A DNA stretch of 64,000 bases from Clostridia bacterium. GTDB lineage: Bacteria > Bacillota > Clostridia > Oscillospirales > UBA644. The notes under the pieces are model-generated. The model searched no databases. It saw nothing but the letters and a program-made list of their open reading frames with translations, and was not told the origin of the DNA. The stretch spans positions 1 through 64,000 of the forward strand of contig JAFRTE010000019.1 in the NCBI GenBank assembly GCA_017427285.1, read 5' to 3'. Below are positions 57,543-64,000 of the stretch, piece by piece. The position numbers and the translations under genes were made by a program. How positions within the stretch are numbered: position 1 is the stretch's first letter; every line of letters begins with the position of its first letter.

Positions 57543-58607
57543 TTACCTTCCAAAGCTTTCAGCTGATTTAATTATATACTCCGTTGCTGTCTGTTTGTCC
57601 GCATCTTTCAAAACAACGGATAATTTCCCGTCTTTTTTTGCGAATACTATGTATTTTCCGGCGGCGCCGGTAACCCCGATATCCGCCTCCGCAGCTTCTC
57701 CCGGCCCGTTTACAACACAGCCCATAACCGCAACCTTCATATGCGTCTTTATTCCCGAAAGACTCTTTTCAAGCTCTCCCGCGAGTCCCGAAACGTCTAT
57801 TGTCGTTCTTCCGCATGTCGGACATGCTATGATCTCAACGCCCTCATTTCTCAATCCCAGAGAACGCAGCAGCGTTTTTGCGGCGATTACCTCTTCAACA
57901 GGCGGGGCGGACAGCGAATACCGTATCGTGCTCCCGATCCCGTCAAGAAGCAGAGCGCCTATCCCTGCCGAGTTTTTTATCAGCCCGGAAGCAAACGTTC
58001 CCGCTTCCGTAACCCCGATATGAAGAGGATATCTTTCATTATTCATACCGTCAAAAATCCTGTACGCCTGCACGGTTTTTTTTACGTCAGAGCTTTTAAT
58101 AGAAACTATAATGTCGCCGAAATCAAGGTTTTCCAGCAGCTCAACGTTGTTTTTTGCGCTTTCCGCAAGCGCTTCCGGTGTAGGCGAGCCGTATTTTTCA
58201 AGGAGAGCTTTTTCAAGAGAACCGCTGTTTACTCCCACTCTGATCGGTATATGATGCTCTTTTGCTTTTTTAACAACGGTTTTTATATTGTCTTTCCCGA
58301 TATTGCCGGGATTGATCCTTATTTTGTCTGCCCCTGAGTCGATCGCTTTGAGGGCAAGTCTGTAATCAAAATGTATATCCGCTACAAGAGGGATCTTCAA
58401 CTCTTTTTTTAAAGCGGCGAACATTTCCGCGCTTTTAGGGTCGGGGACAGATACGCGCAGTATCTCGCACCCCGCTTCTTCAAGCTCCTTTGCCTGTAAA
58501 ACAAGTTCGCTGTATCTCGAAAACGGTACAGAACACATGGACTGCACCGATACGGGAAAAGCGCCGCCTACCGCGACGGCGCCGACGTTTACGGTTTTGT
58601 AAGTCAT
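57543..58607 (-). CDS. ispG: 4-Hydroxy-3-methylbut-2-en-1-yl diphosphate synthase
   Basis: A 354-residue iron-sulfur enzyme of the MEP isoprenoid pathway. The [4Fe-4S] ligands are the cysteines in CPTCGRT and GCVVNGPGE, with RINPGNIG in the barrel. The length is that of the compact bacterial type. The frame starts with a GTG at 58616, but ATG 58607 has AGGTG before it and yields the usual MTYKTVNVGAVAVGG. It lies directly after rseP, as in many Bacillota (rseP-ispG); dxr, usually upstream of rseP, is not here. Confidence 0.95.
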   Translation of the reverse strand: MTYKTVNVGAVAVGGAFPVSVQSMCSVPFSRYSELVLQAKELEEAGCEILRVSVPDPKSAEMFAALKKELKIPLVADIHFDYRLALKAIDSGADKIRINPGNIGKDNIKTVVKKAKEHHIPIRVGVNSGSLEKALLEKYGSPTPEALAESAKNNVELLENLDFGDIIVSIKSSDVKKTVQAYRIFDGMNNERYPLHIGVTEAGTFASGLIKNSAGIGALLLDGIGSTIRYSLSAPPVEEVIAAKTLLRSLGLRNEGVEIIACPTCGRTTIDVSGLAGELEKSLSGIKTHMKVAVMGCVVNGPGEAAEADIGVTGAAGKYIVFAKKDGKLSVVLKDADKQTATEYIIKSAESFGR

Positions 58608-58616
58608 TAAATACAC

Positions 58617-59924
58617 CTATACGATCGGAAAGAAAATATCTTTAAATACAATTACAACCATCAATATCATCAGTATAACAATGCCTGCAAAGCTGATCGC
58701 CGCCTCTATTTTCTGAGGTACTTTCTTTCTGAATATCAGTTCAATAAGCAGAAATACGAGCTTTCCGCCGTCCAGAGCGGGGAGGGGGAGCAGATTTACA
58801 ACGGCAAGGTTGATTGATATGAGCGCAACAAGCGAAAGCAACGTCTCAATACCCGTTTTGGCGGCCTGATAAATAACAGTTGAAGTCCCTACCGGGCCCG
58901 AAACATATTTTACGGACAGCTTTCCTGTCACCATGTCTATTATCGTGTCATACATCAGCGTAACAAAAGAGCCTGTCCTGAATACCGAATGCTTGAGGAC
59001 ATTCAAAACCGTATTGTCTTCCGCCTTCACCTTAAAATCGATGTCGGGAGACGATAAATCCTCCGCGGCCTGAAAAACGGGGAAACGAACGCCTTCAAGC
59101 ACGACTGTTTCTCCGTTTCTATCAACCGTGATATCAAGAGTATCTTTATTGTACGCTACGGAAAACGCCGTTGCAATATCCGTATATATACTTATATTTT
59201 TACCGTTGATCTTTAGTATCCTGTCGCCGATCTGCAAACCGGACTGCTCCGAAAGCGCACCGTCAACAAATCCCCCGACGATTGTTGAAGGAAGACCGGA
59301 CGATACTTTAAAATCGATTTTCGGATAATTCTTTCCGTTTTTTTCTTCTGTCGGGAAAGAAACGTTTTCAAGAGTTATCTCTTCGCCTTTTCTAACTACC
59401 TTGATATCGAGCGCGCCCGATCCTTCCGAACGCGAAAACACTCTGCTTATATCACCGTAATTATTAACAGAAACTCCGTTTACCTCAACTATCCTGTCTC
59501 CGGGATTCAGACCACTCTGTGACGAGAGCGCGTCGGGTTCGAATCCTAAAACAGTTGTCGACGCTGATACTGTGGACATTATAACGAGCGCCGTTGTTAT
59601 CACAAATCCGAGGATCAGATTCATCGCTGCTCCGGCAACTACTATAAGCATCCTTTTCCAAACGCTTTTTTTGTTGAACGCTCTGTCGTCTTCGCTGTCC
59701 TCTTCTTCGCCTTCCATCGCAACAAATCCTCCTATAGGTAAAAGACGTATCGCGTATGTCGTTTCTTTACCCTTTATTCTGAAAAGGGTAGGTCCCATTC
59801 CTATCGCAAATTCGTTAACTTTTACCCCGGACAGTTTAGCTGTGATGAAATGCCCAAGTTCATGTATTAAAATCAATACACCGAGAACGATAACAGTGTA
59901 AATGATCTGTAAAAGAATATCCAT
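58617..59924 (-). CDS. rseP: RIP metalloprotease RseP with two PDZ domains
   Basis: A 435-residue site-2 intramembrane protease. The zinc motif HELGH (His21, Glu22, His25) lies in the first helix and the second metal ligand in LLPLPALDGG. Two PDZ domains occupy about residues 125-205 and 215-300 (each with SGLNPGDRI- or SGLQIGDRI-type loops); many Gram-positive RseP proteins have one. It cleaves anti-sigma factors and remnant signal peptides in the membrane. It is 9 nt from ispG and 68 nt from yerC. Confidence 0.95.
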   Translation of the reverse strand: MDILLQIIYTVIVLGVLILIHELGHFITAKLSGVKVNEFAIGMGPTLFRIKGKETTYAIRLLPIGGFVAMEGEEEDSEDDRAFNKKSVWKRMLIVVAGAAMNLILGFVITTALVIMSTVSASTTVLGFEPDALSSQSGLNPGDRIVEVNGVSVNNYGDISRVFSRSEGSGALDIKVVRKGEEITLENVSFPTEEKNGKNYPKIDFKVSSGLPSTIVGGFVDGALSEQSGLQIGDRILKINGKNISIYTDIATAFSVAYNKDTLDITVDRNGETVVLEGVRFPVFQAAEDLSSPDIDFKVKAEDNTVLNVLKHSVFRTGSFVTLMYDTIIDMVTGKLSVKYVSGPVGTSTVIYQAAKTGIETLLSLVALISINLAVVNLLPLPALDGGKLVFLLIELIFRKKVPQKIEAAISFAGIVILMILMVVIVFKDIFFPIV

Positions 59925-59992
59925 TTGATCTCCGGTTGCCGTGTCGTTAATAAAAATACAATAAATGCGCTGATTTCTAAAAGTAAAAGTGA

Positions 59993-60283
59993 TTATTCCT
60001 CTTTCAGCTTGCGGATTACTTTCTCATACCCGTCCGCGCCGTACATCAGCGCGCGGTTTACGCGTGAAATGGTCGCTGTTGAAGCTCCCGTTTTTCCTAC
60101 GATTTCCGAATACTGCATACCGTCAAGAAGCATTCTTGCAACGGTAAATCTCTGTTCCATGCTCTTTAATTCCGAAACCGTGCAGAGGTCTTCAAGAAAA
60201 GCATAGCAGTCGTCGGGAGTCTGCAGAGAAAGGATCCCCTGAACTAGTATATCCATTTGTTCGTTTCTGAGTTTGTCTATCAT
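59993..60283 (-). CDS. YerC/YecD-family TrpR-related DNA-binding protein
   Basis: A 96-residue helical protein with a TrpR-type helix-turn-helix: FLEDLCTVSELKSMEQRF leads to YSEIVGKTGASTATISRVNR. It is a typical Bacillota YerC/YecD protein. The target and ligand are unknown; lack of a Trp operon nearby argues against tryptophan control. It sits between dacF and rseP on the same strand, so it could regulate this envelope operon. Confidence 0.9.
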   Translation of the reverse strand: MIDKLRNEQMDILVQGILSLQTPDDCYAFLEDLCTVSELKSMEQRFTVARMLLDGMQYSEIVGKTGASTATISRVNRALMYGADGYEKVIRKLKEE

Positions 60284-60307
60284 GGCTGTTTTCCTGTATA
60301 TTTTTAG

Positions 60308-61729
60308 TTATTTTTCAATTCTTCTTCGAGTGGGGACGTTTTCGCGTCTTGACTGTTCATACATTTCCTGTCTTCTCTGTCTTCTGAGTCTGTCACGTTT
60401 TCTTCTGCGTGCGTTGGAAATAAAGAACAGAAGCACAAGCGCTCCGATTATGATGAGTATGACTGCTAGAATTATTAGAAATACCTTCAGTCCCGTTGAC
60501 ATACCCTGCTTTTCGGGCTTGCTTTCGGCAGACGTTTCTTCGCTGCCGTTGTTTGCGGGGGTCGTGCTCGCGGTTACGGGGATTGGATTCGTTAACTGCT
60601 TTTCGGTATGCGTCAATTCAAATGTTCCTATATTCGGATACATATATGAGCCGTCCGCTATCGAAAGCGTTACCGTCGGGTTGATGTCGTACCAGCTGTA
60701 AGTTTCATTGATGTTTATCTGGAAAACGACGTCCTCCTCCGAAACTGAAGTATGTCTAAGATAATACATGTCGCTTGCGGGACTTACTGCAACGGTCGCT
60801 ACAACGTTATTGTTTTCCACGATTTTTGAAACGGTTGGTTTAACGTCGTTAACGGTTATCGGAGTTTTTGCAAAATTGTCGTAACCGTAATCGAGCAATG
60901 TCCTCAGATCGCTGAATCTGTTTGCTCCGCTTGTAGATCCCAATACAACGGCGACGAGAGTTTTGTCTCCTCTTTTTGCAACGGCAACGCCCGTATATCC
61001 GGCAGGCGCCGTATATCCTGTTTTTCCTCCGATTATTCCTTCGTAATACTGCGGATCCGCGCCTTTTATCATTGCAAATCCGGTCGAAATAGTTAAAACT
61101 TCACTTTTTTTGTTATCCGGAGGAATATCGTATATGATAGTAGTGAATATTTTGAGAAACTTCTCGTTTGTAATCGCAAATCTTGTGATCTGAGCCATGT
61201 CGTAGGCCGTTGTTACGTGATTTTCGTCTGGCAGTCCGTGTGGGTTTGTAAAATTAGTGTTTTTTGCACCGAGCTGAACTGCTCTTTCGTTCATAAGCTC
61301 GGCAAACGCTGCAACAGATCCTGAAACGGACTCCGCAATGCAGTTAGCTGCGTCGTTGGCGGATTCAATCATCGTTGCATACATAAGATCTTCCATACGG
61401 ATGTTTTCTCCCGCAGTCAGCGCGATATGCATGCTGTCGGAATAATCCGGCTTATCCATTATCGTTGCGTCTGCGGAAACAGTTACAACGGTATCGGGAT
61501 TCGCGTTTTCCACGGCAAGAAGAACAGTCATGATTTTAGTGATACTTGCGGGATATAACTGCTGATCCATGTTCTTTTCAACGAGGACCTGTCCTGTCGT
61601 CGCATCCATCAGAACATATGCCCCTGCGGTAATTCCTTCGGGAAGCGCAGATACGCTGACGGGAATCACCGATAAAAACATCGCAATTACGGTCACAGCG
61701 CAAAGCAGTTTCAATATCTGTCTGTGCAT
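60308..61729 (-). CDS. dacF: D-Ala-D-Ala carboxypeptidase (penicillin-binding protein 5/DacF type)
   Basis: A 473-residue penicillin-binding protein with a Sec signal peptide ending near residue 28. The three catalytic motifs are SITK (Ser62, Lys65), SAN (124-126) and KTG (237-239). A PBP5-like C-terminal domain follows, then a Pro/Ser/Thr/Glu linker, one membrane helix (about 425-450) and an Arg-rich cytoplasmic tail, so it is anchored by a true transmembrane segment rather than an amphipathic helix. It trims stem peptides of peptidoglycan. It is the first gene of the dacF-yerC-rseP-ispG-pyrD-birA operon. Confidence 0.93.
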   Translation of the reverse strand: MHRQILKLLCAVTVIAMFLSVIPVSVSALPEGITAGAYVLMDATTGQVLVEKNMDQQLYPASITKIMTVLLAVENANPDTVVTVSADATIMDKPDYSDSMHIALTAGENIRMEDLMYATMIESANDAANCIAESVSGSVAAFAELMNERAVQLGAKNTNFTNPHGLPDENHVTTAYDMAQITRFAITNEKFLKIFTTIIYDIPPDNKKSEVLTISTGFAMIKGADPQYYEGIIGGKTGYTAPAGYTGVAVAKRGDKTLVAVVLGSTSGANRFSDLRTLLDYGYDNFAKTPITVNDVKPTVSKIVENNNVVATVAVSPASDMYYLRHTSVSEEDVVFQININETYSWYDINPTVTLSIADGSYMYPNIGTFELTHTEKQLTNPIPVTASTTPANNGSEETSAESKPEKQGMSTGLKVFLIILAVILIIIGALVLLFFISNARRRKRDRLRRQRRQEMYEQSRRENVPTRRRIEK

Positions 61730-61802
61730 TTAACAATCGTCTCCTGTCATAATATCCATCTGCCGAAAAACCGGCAGTTTAGCCAATTAACTATACACTG
61801 AT

Positions 61803-61831
61803 ATTATAATATATTTTGTCACAATAGTCAA
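61803..61831 (-). promoter_or_regulatory. Promoter of the dacF operon
   Basis: Minus-strand TTGACT (61831-61826), 17-bp spacer, TATAAT (61808-61803). Its -35 overlaps the left arm of an inverted repeat. Confidence 0.85.
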
Positions 61832-61860
61832 GTGGTAAAATTAATAAATTTACCGCTTGA
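61828..61860. promoter_or_regulatory. Inverted repeat spanning the -35 boxes of two divergent operons
   Basis: Arms TCAAGTGGTAAA and TTTACCGCTTGA (61828-61839, 61849-61860) differ from perfect complementarity at one position and are 9 bp apart. Read outward, each arm gives TTTACCRCTTGAC and so contains the start of the -35 box of its own promoter. This looks like a shared operator for the dacF operon and the mreB operon. Confidence 0.7.
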
Positions 61861-61885
61861 CAATATGCGTTTTATGTTGTATAAT
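61857..61885 (+). promoter_or_regulatory. Promoter of the membrane-protein/mreB operon
   Basis: TTGACA (61857-61862), 17-bp spacer, TATAAT (61880-61885). Its -35 overlaps the right arm of the inverted repeat. Confidence 0.9.
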
Positions 61886-61933
61886 GATATTTGTGAAATT
61901 GTATGCAGCAAATAATGCTTTGGAGGCGTTTTT

Positions 61934-62542
61934 ATGAATAAAAGGACAGCCGTATATCTTGCCCTCGGTATCGTTCAGATCATTGCCGGGTTTTTCGGTT
62001 CTTTCTTTGTTTTTATCGTTTCCGGGACTTTTATGCTCTTCAAAGCTCTTTCGGTTCATTTAAAAAGAGCAAAAAAACCATTCCAGATCGTTATTTCCGC
62101 AATTTTCGCTTTGATAAATCTTTATTTTATTTATTATTCTTCTTTGATGTTTATTTCCGAAATCGATTACGCCGCATTCCGTCCCGAAACGTGGATAATA
62201 ATCCCCATTTCAATTACTCTGATCGTTTATATCGCATTACTTCTTTTTACTGCGGATTCGGCAGTCGAAATTCAAGATCCGACCGATAACGGAGTGAGAT
62301 CTCTGATCGACAGCTCTGTCGAGGATTTCACCGTATTTGCTCTTGTTTTTATCGGATGGATCGGTACTTATGTTTTTGAATTCTTTTTTGAATATGTCGC
62401 CGCATTCTGTATTACGGTATGCGCGCTGAAGAATATTTACGACGTCGTTTTTACCAAACAAACAATACAAACCGCAACAACACAAAAGTCCGCAGCGGAA
62501 GATTTACTTCCGGAAACGGAGCAGACAGTAAAGGAAACATGA
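61934..62542 (+). CDS. Unknown polytopic membrane protein upstream of mreB
   Basis: A 202-residue protein with about five to six hydrophobic segments (about residues 7-40, 51-72, 86-107, 132-150, 152-172) and a Thr/Glu/Gln-rich cytoplasmic tail. I do not recognise the family. TTGGAGG precedes its ATG. It is cotranscribed with mreB (one nt between stop and start), and its promoter shares an inverted repeat with that of the dacF operon, so a role in cell shape or wall synthesis is plausible. It is not an MreC, MreD or RodA homologue by eye. Confidence 0.75.
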   Translation: MNKRTAVYLALGIVQIIAGFFGSFFVFIVSGTFMLFKALSVHLKRAKKPFQIVISAIFALINLYFIYYSSLMFISEIDYAAFRPETWIIIPISITLIVYIALLLFTADSAVEIQDPTDNGVRSLIDSSVEDFTVFALVFIGWIGTYVFEFFFEYVAAFCITVCALKNIYDVVFTKQTIQTATTQKSAAEDLLPETEQTVKET

Positions 62543-62543
62543 T

Positions 62544-63566
62544 ATGTTCGAAAAAAATATCGGTATAGACCTCGGAACCGCGTCGGTTCTGATATATGTA
62601 AAAGGCAAGGGTATAGTATTGCGCGAACCCTCGGTAGTTGCCATAGACAGGACTACCGGAAAAATACTCAAAGTAGGCGTTGAAGCGCAGGAAATGCTCG
62701 GGAGGACTCCTGGAAACATCCTTGCGATCCGTCCGCTGCGCGACGGTGTGATCTCAGATTACGAAACAACGGAGCGCATGCTCAAATATTTTATAAAACG
62801 GGTTAACGGTCATTCCATATTCAGACCGAATATCGTCGTATGCATACCTTCAAGAATAAACGAAGTTGAAGAACGTGCCGTTCGAGACGCCGCGCTCAAC
62901 GCCGGAGCAAAATCAGTAGAACTGATCGAAGAACCCATGGCGGCAGCAATAGGGGCGGGGATAGATATTTCCAAACCTCGCGGAGTAATGGTAATAGATA
63001 TCGGAGGCGGTACAGCAGATATCGCTGTAATCTCTCTCGGCGACGTTGTCGTTTCCGAAAGCGTTAAGGTCGCTGGAGACAGATTTGATGAAGCGCTCGT
63101 TAAATTTATAAGAAAAGAATGGGGAATACTTATCGGTGAACGTACAGCCGAAGATATCAAAATACGTATCGGCTGCGTATCGCCGCGCCCCGAAAAACTC
63201 TCCATGACAGTTCGCGGCAGAGACCTCACTTCGGGGCTTCCGCGCGAATTTACTATCACGTCGGAAGATACCATGGAGGCATATCAGGAACCGGGCAGAA
63301 GCGTCGCAGAAGCCACGCATGATGTCCTTTCACGTACTCCGCCCGAGCTGATAGGCGATATCTCGCTTGACGGTATTATCATGACCGGCGGCGGAAGTCT
63401 TTTATACGGATTTGATAAAATGATAGCCGAATATGTCGGAATACGCGTTGCAGTTGCGGATGACGCTGTTTCGTGCGTTGCAAAAGGCACCGGCGCCGCT
63501 CTGGAGCTTGTAAGCGATCTGTCTTCAATAAAGGCAAATTCCCCGAATAAAAAGCTCTGGGGCTGA
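62544..63566 (+). CDS. mreB: Rod shape-determining protein MreB/Mbl
   Basis: A 340-residue bacterial actin. Phosphate 1 GIDLGTASVLIYVKGKG, phosphate 2 VIDIGGGTADIAVISLG and the adenosine loop MTGGGSLLYGFDKMI are clear, and VNGHSIFRPN agrees with MreB/Mbl. It polymerises on the membrane and guides wall synthesis, implying a rod-shaped cell. AAAGGAAAC precedes the ATG, overlapping the end of the upstream gene. mreC and mreD do not follow; a strong terminator does. Confidence 0.96.
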   Translation: MFEKNIGIDLGTASVLIYVKGKGIVLREPSVVAIDRTTGKILKVGVEAQEMLGRTPGNILAIRPLRDGVISDYETTERMLKYFIKRVNGHSIFRPNIVVCIPSRINEVEERAVRDAALNAGAKSVELIEEPMAAAIGAGIDISKPRGVMVIDIGGGTADIAVISLGDVVVSESVKVAGDRFDEALVKFIRKEWGILIGERTAEDIKIRIGCVSPRPEKLSMTVRGRDLTSGLPREFTITSEDTMEAYQEPGRSVAEATHDVLSRTPPELIGDISLDGIIMTGGGSLLYGFDKMIAEYVGIRVAVADDAVSCVAKGTGAALELVSDLSSIKANSPNKKLWG

Positions 63567-63585
63567 TGTAAAACCGAATAAATAT

Positions 63586-63621
63586 AATTTCCCCGAAAGC
63601 AAAACCGCTTTCGGGGAAATT
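63586..63621. terminator. Bidirectional terminator between mreB and the VWA gene
   Basis: A perfect 15-bp stem AATTTCCCCGAAAGC / GCTTTCGGGGAAATT with a 6-nt loop separates convergent genes; TTAA follows on the plus strand. Confidence 0.9.
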
Positions 63622-63636
63622 TTAATACTGTGGCCT

Positions 63637-64000
63637 TTATTTTTTACCGTCTCTGTTTTCGTAATCCTCTTCAATATCCTTTTTCCATGTCGCCGTCAAC
63701 GGAGCGCATGCTCTTACCGTGCCTATCGCTTCGCTCAGTACGTCAAAATTGAGTCTTGTTCCGCGTTTGTCCGCTTTATAGTTTACCGCTCTGTCTGCGC
63801 CGATACCGAAATTTTTCGCAGTTTCGACCGCGTCGATATTAGCGCCCAAAAAAAGAAACTCCCAGCCATATTTGTCTTTTTGCTTTTCAATCATGTTTTT
63901 AACCGTTTTGCTGTCATATTCCCTGCTTGCGTTTTCCATTCCGTCTGTCGTGATAATAAATATCGTGTGCTCCGGAACGTCCTCTTCTCTTGCGTATTTA
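63637..64000 (-). CDS. VWA-domain protein, C-terminal part (cut by right edge)
   Basis: The frame is open from the edge to 63637; an ATG at 63939 is internal. Residues before it read HTIFIITTDGME, the TDG strand of a von Willebrand A metal site, followed by NASREYDSKTVKNMIEKQK, KYGWEFLFLGANIDAVETA and a short C-terminal tail. This is the typical end of small bacterial VWA proteins, whose role is unknown. About 120 residues are present. The start and any domains upstream lie outside the window. Confidence 0.8.
   Translation of the reverse strand, partial: KYAREEDVPEHTIFIITTDGMENASREYDSKTVKNMIEKQKDKYGWEFLFLGANIDAVETAKNFGIGADRAVNYKADKRGTRLNFDVLSEAIGTVRACAPLTATWKKDIEEDYENRDGKK

Noticed and set aside
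57106-58023. 305-codon plus-strand frame over pyrD and ispG
   Set aside because: Both strands cannot be coding here; ispG and pyrD motifs are unmistakable. The frame spans the junction of two genes.
1-64000. CRISPR arrays, insertion sequences, prophage, tRNA or rRNA genes, T-boxes
   Set aside because: I saw no regularly spaced direct repeats, transposase or integrase motifs, cloverleaf sequences, or T-box consensus anywhere in the window by eye; a dedicated search (tRNAscan-SE, Infernal/Rfam) would settle small RNAs.

Overview
The window reads as a chromosomal segment of a low-to-moderate GC Gram-positive bacterium, most likely an uncultured gut- or rumen-type Clostridia (Bacillota). The evidence is the DivIC/YabR/RqcP/HU neighbourhood next to a SpoVB-type flippase, meso-diaminopimelate dehydrogenase, strong GGAGG ribosome binding sites, sigma-A-like promoters almost all with 17-bp spacers, lipoproteins with Bacillota-style signal peptides, and plant-glycan enzymes. 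Gene density is high, with short operons on both strands and no gene-free stretch over 300 bp. I saw no rRNA, tRNA, CRISPR array, insertion sequence, prophage or integron.

Layout. 1-7.4 kb: the end of an FtsX-type permease, a uracil salvage pair (uraA-upp, minus strand), a zinc uptake operon (Fur-family regulator, znuA, znuC, znuB, small lipoprotein; minus strand) with a strong operator architecture, and a PAP2 phosphatase. 7.5-11.3 kb: a GH13 glucan branching-type enzyme and adenine deaminase. 11.4-20.4 kb: an oligopeptide ABC transporter operon (oppA-B-C-D-F plus a small membrane protein) in which four of the five Opp subunits are much larger than the family norm. 20.5-31.8 kb: a carbohydrate region on the minus strand (GH3 with PA14, CE15-like esterase, metallo-beta-lactamase-fold protein, alpha/beta esterase; MATE exporter; sialidase-fold protein with a CPBP protease), with one AraC regulator on the plus strand. 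32-42.4 kb: acyl-CoA synthetase, TRIC-type channel, ddh, an 818-residue FtsX-type permease, Na/Pi cotransporter, MscL and DUF1015.

42.7-48.3 kb: zinc-ribbon protein, SpoVB-type flippase, HU, RqcP, DivIC, YabR, a cytoplasmic seven-repeat propeller protein with a zinc ribbon, and an orphan corrinoid protein. 48.4-55.9 kb: GH35 beta-galactosidase, a lipoprotein, FemX-like enzyme, DUF368, ABC-F ATPase and HemW, probably cotranscribed. 55.9-61.8 kb: a six-gene minus-strand operon dacF-yerC-rseP-ispG-pyrD-birA. 61.9-63.6 kb: a divergent operon of an unknown membrane protein and mreB. The right edge cuts a VWA-domain gene.

The most notable observations are the coordinated enlargement of the Opp transporter subunits; a near-perfect inverted repeat that carries the -35 boxes of two divergent cell-envelope operons (dacF and the mreB operon); the pair of palindromic operators flanking the zur promoter core; three phased repeats in front of an orphan corrinoid protein gene; and an apparently cytoplasmic CE15/GH3 glycan locus. 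All functional names are from motif and sequence recognition by eye, without database searches.
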